6,436 nt of DNA from contig JASLIY010000283.1 of the NCBI GenBank assembly GCA_030152675.1, positions 1-6,436 of the forward strand, read 5' to 3'. Positions 6,038 to 6,436 of the stretch are shown piece by piece. Both the position numbers and the translations under genes were made by a program. The stretch comes from Acinetobacter sp. GTDB taxonomy: Bacteria; Pseudomonadota; Gammaproteobacteria; Pseudomonadales; Moraxellaceae. The notes under the pieces are model-generated. The model made no database searches, was not told where the DNA came from, and saw only the letters and a list, made by a program, of their open reading frames with translations. Position 1 is the first letter of the stretch, and the number at the start of each line of letters is the position of its first letter.

Positions 6038-6229
6038 AAAAAACTTATTCCCTGATATTTAGAAAAACTGAATAAAACAATTAAAGATATAGATCGGTAA
6101 TAATTTTTTTTGTTCTTTTAAAACGCTGGCTCTCTCCATTCGCCACTTATTCATCCCAATTAAAAATATATTTAATGTAATATAAGTGTAGTTGTTTTGT
6201 TTAAAATAAAATTTATTGACGGGGAATAA

Positions 6230-6436
6230 ATGTCTTTCACAAATTTATCAAAAGTAAGTGCTAGCACTATTTTAGCATTAAGTCTTGTTGCATGTAGCAG
6301 TGGTGGAAGTCACTCAACACAAGCTATAAATCCACCTATCTTATCTGATGCCGAGAAAGCCGCTGCCGAGAAAGCTGCTGCTGAAAAAGCTGCTGCCGAG
6401 AAAGCTGCTGCTGAAAAAGCTGCTGCCGAGAAAGCT
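6230..6436 (+). CDS. Lipoprotein with Glu-Lys-Ala-Ala-Ala repeats, 5' part only
   Basis: The first 69 codons are shown and the frame runs off the window's end. Residues 1-21 form a lipoprotein signal peptide (polar MSFTNLSK, then a hydrophobic core) ending in the lipobox LVAC, with the lipidated Cys22. Ser at position 23 favours outer-membrane sorting. A short flexible linker, SSGGSHSTQAINPPILSD, leads into AEKAA pentads from residue 41. Pentads of this kind form a stiff single alpha-helix, with K-to-E pairs at i to i+4, and resemble the TolA stalk or engineered EAAAK linkers. The array would hold a domain, not visible here, away from the membrane. In Acinetobacter such lipoproteins may carry OmpA-like or beta-barrel ligand-binding domains, but this is a guess. 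GGGGA at 6221-6225 lies about five bases before ATG 6230 and supports the start. It points away from the membrane-protein gene on the minus strand. Confidence 0.85.
   Translation, partial: MSFTNLSKVSASTILALSLVACSSGGSHSTQAINPPILSDAEKAAAEKAAAEKAAAEKAAAEKAAAEKA
6350..6436 (+). repeat. 15-bp tandem coding repeat with alternating units (30-bp period)
   Basis: At least five full 15-bp units and part of a sixth are present, each encoding Ala-Glu-Lys-Ala-Ala. From the second unit on, two versions alternate: one starting GCCGAGAAA and one starting GCTGAAAAA, giving a higher-order 30-bp period with identical bases. This indicates recent duplication of a two-unit block and a site prone to copy-number change. 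The array continues beyond the window, so the total number is unknown; an assembly collapse is possible here. Confidence 0.9.

Larger units (their letters stand above)
5661..6229. other. Long AT-rich intergenic region with nested inverted repeats, no convincing gene
   Basis: About 570 bases separate the divergent membrane-protein gene (-) and lipoprotein gene (+). Only very short open frames occur: 20 codons at 5815-5877 (+), 31 at 6059-6154 (-), and seven codons behind a good GAGGTG site at 5863-5886 (-). None is supported as a gene. The region holds a 14-bp and an 11-bp inverted repeat, entered separately. A TATAAT occurs at 5908-5913 on the minus strand, but its -35 partner is 21 bases away. 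A promoter for the lipoprotein gene must lie in the last ~100 bases; TATAAG at 6181 is a candidate -10 without a good -35. Confidence 0.55.

Noticed and set aside
6101..6120. T8 run considered as an intrinsic terminator
   Set aside because: No GC-containing stem precedes it on the plus strand, and no gene ends there.
6059..6154. 31-codon minus-strand frame (begins MNKWRMERASVLKEQ)
   Set aside because: It has only a GGG next to the ATG as a possible ribosome site and no recognisable family; it is best explained by chance in AT-rich DNA.

Overview
The window looks like a piece of an Acinetobacter (Moraxellaceae) chromosome. This rests on the overall character of the PtsP and AidB proteins and on the small basic gene beside ptsP; no database search was possible, so genus is an inference and species is not assigned. 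Both strands carry genes. A marked compositional break falls near position 4400: the left two thirds are moderately GC-balanced, the right third is plainly AT-rich.

Left part (1-4400). A complete ptsP (34-2331, +) encodes the nitrogen-type PTS enzyme I, with an N-terminal GAF sensor and a complete PEP-phosphotransferase body. It ends only nine bases from the stop codon of a convergent small gene (2341-2529, -) for a 62-residue, very basic protein. Behind that lies aidB (2732-4393, -), an acyl-CoA-dehydrogenase-like flavoprotein of the alkylation-response type. Between aidB and the small gene there is a hairpin suited to ending aidB transcription, then a good sigma70-like promoter that starts on the last base of that hairpin, then a stem-loop that would sit at the very 5' end of the small gene's mRNA.

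The most interesting signal is in the small gene. A strong hairpin with a U-tract (a minus-strand intrinsic terminator, about 2361-2396) lies inside its coding sequence, before the stop codon at 2341-2343. Transcripts ended there would have no stop codon and would be substrates for trans-translation. E. coli arfA, the backup ribosome-rescue factor, is controlled in the same way: it is also a short basic protein with a dispensable hydrophobic tail ending in cysteine. I propose this gene as a candidate ribosome-rescue or rescue-controlled factor. Homology to ArfA is not shown by the sequence.

Right part (4400-6436). This is a sparse, AT-rich, accessory-looking stretch. It holds a degraded reading frame interrupted by one stop (4491-4676), a 66-residue two-helix membrane protein (4744-4944, +) behind a promoter overlaid by a perfect 10-bp inverted repeat, and a four-helix membrane protein of unknown function (5202-5660, -). 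After these comes about 570 bases without a convincing gene but with long inverted repeats. The window ends in the 5' part of a lipoprotein gene (6230 onward, +) whose mature part enters a repeated Glu-Lys-Ala-Ala-Ala array encoded by a near-perfect tandem DNA repeat. No tRNA, rRNA, CRISPR array or intact insertion sequence is visible.
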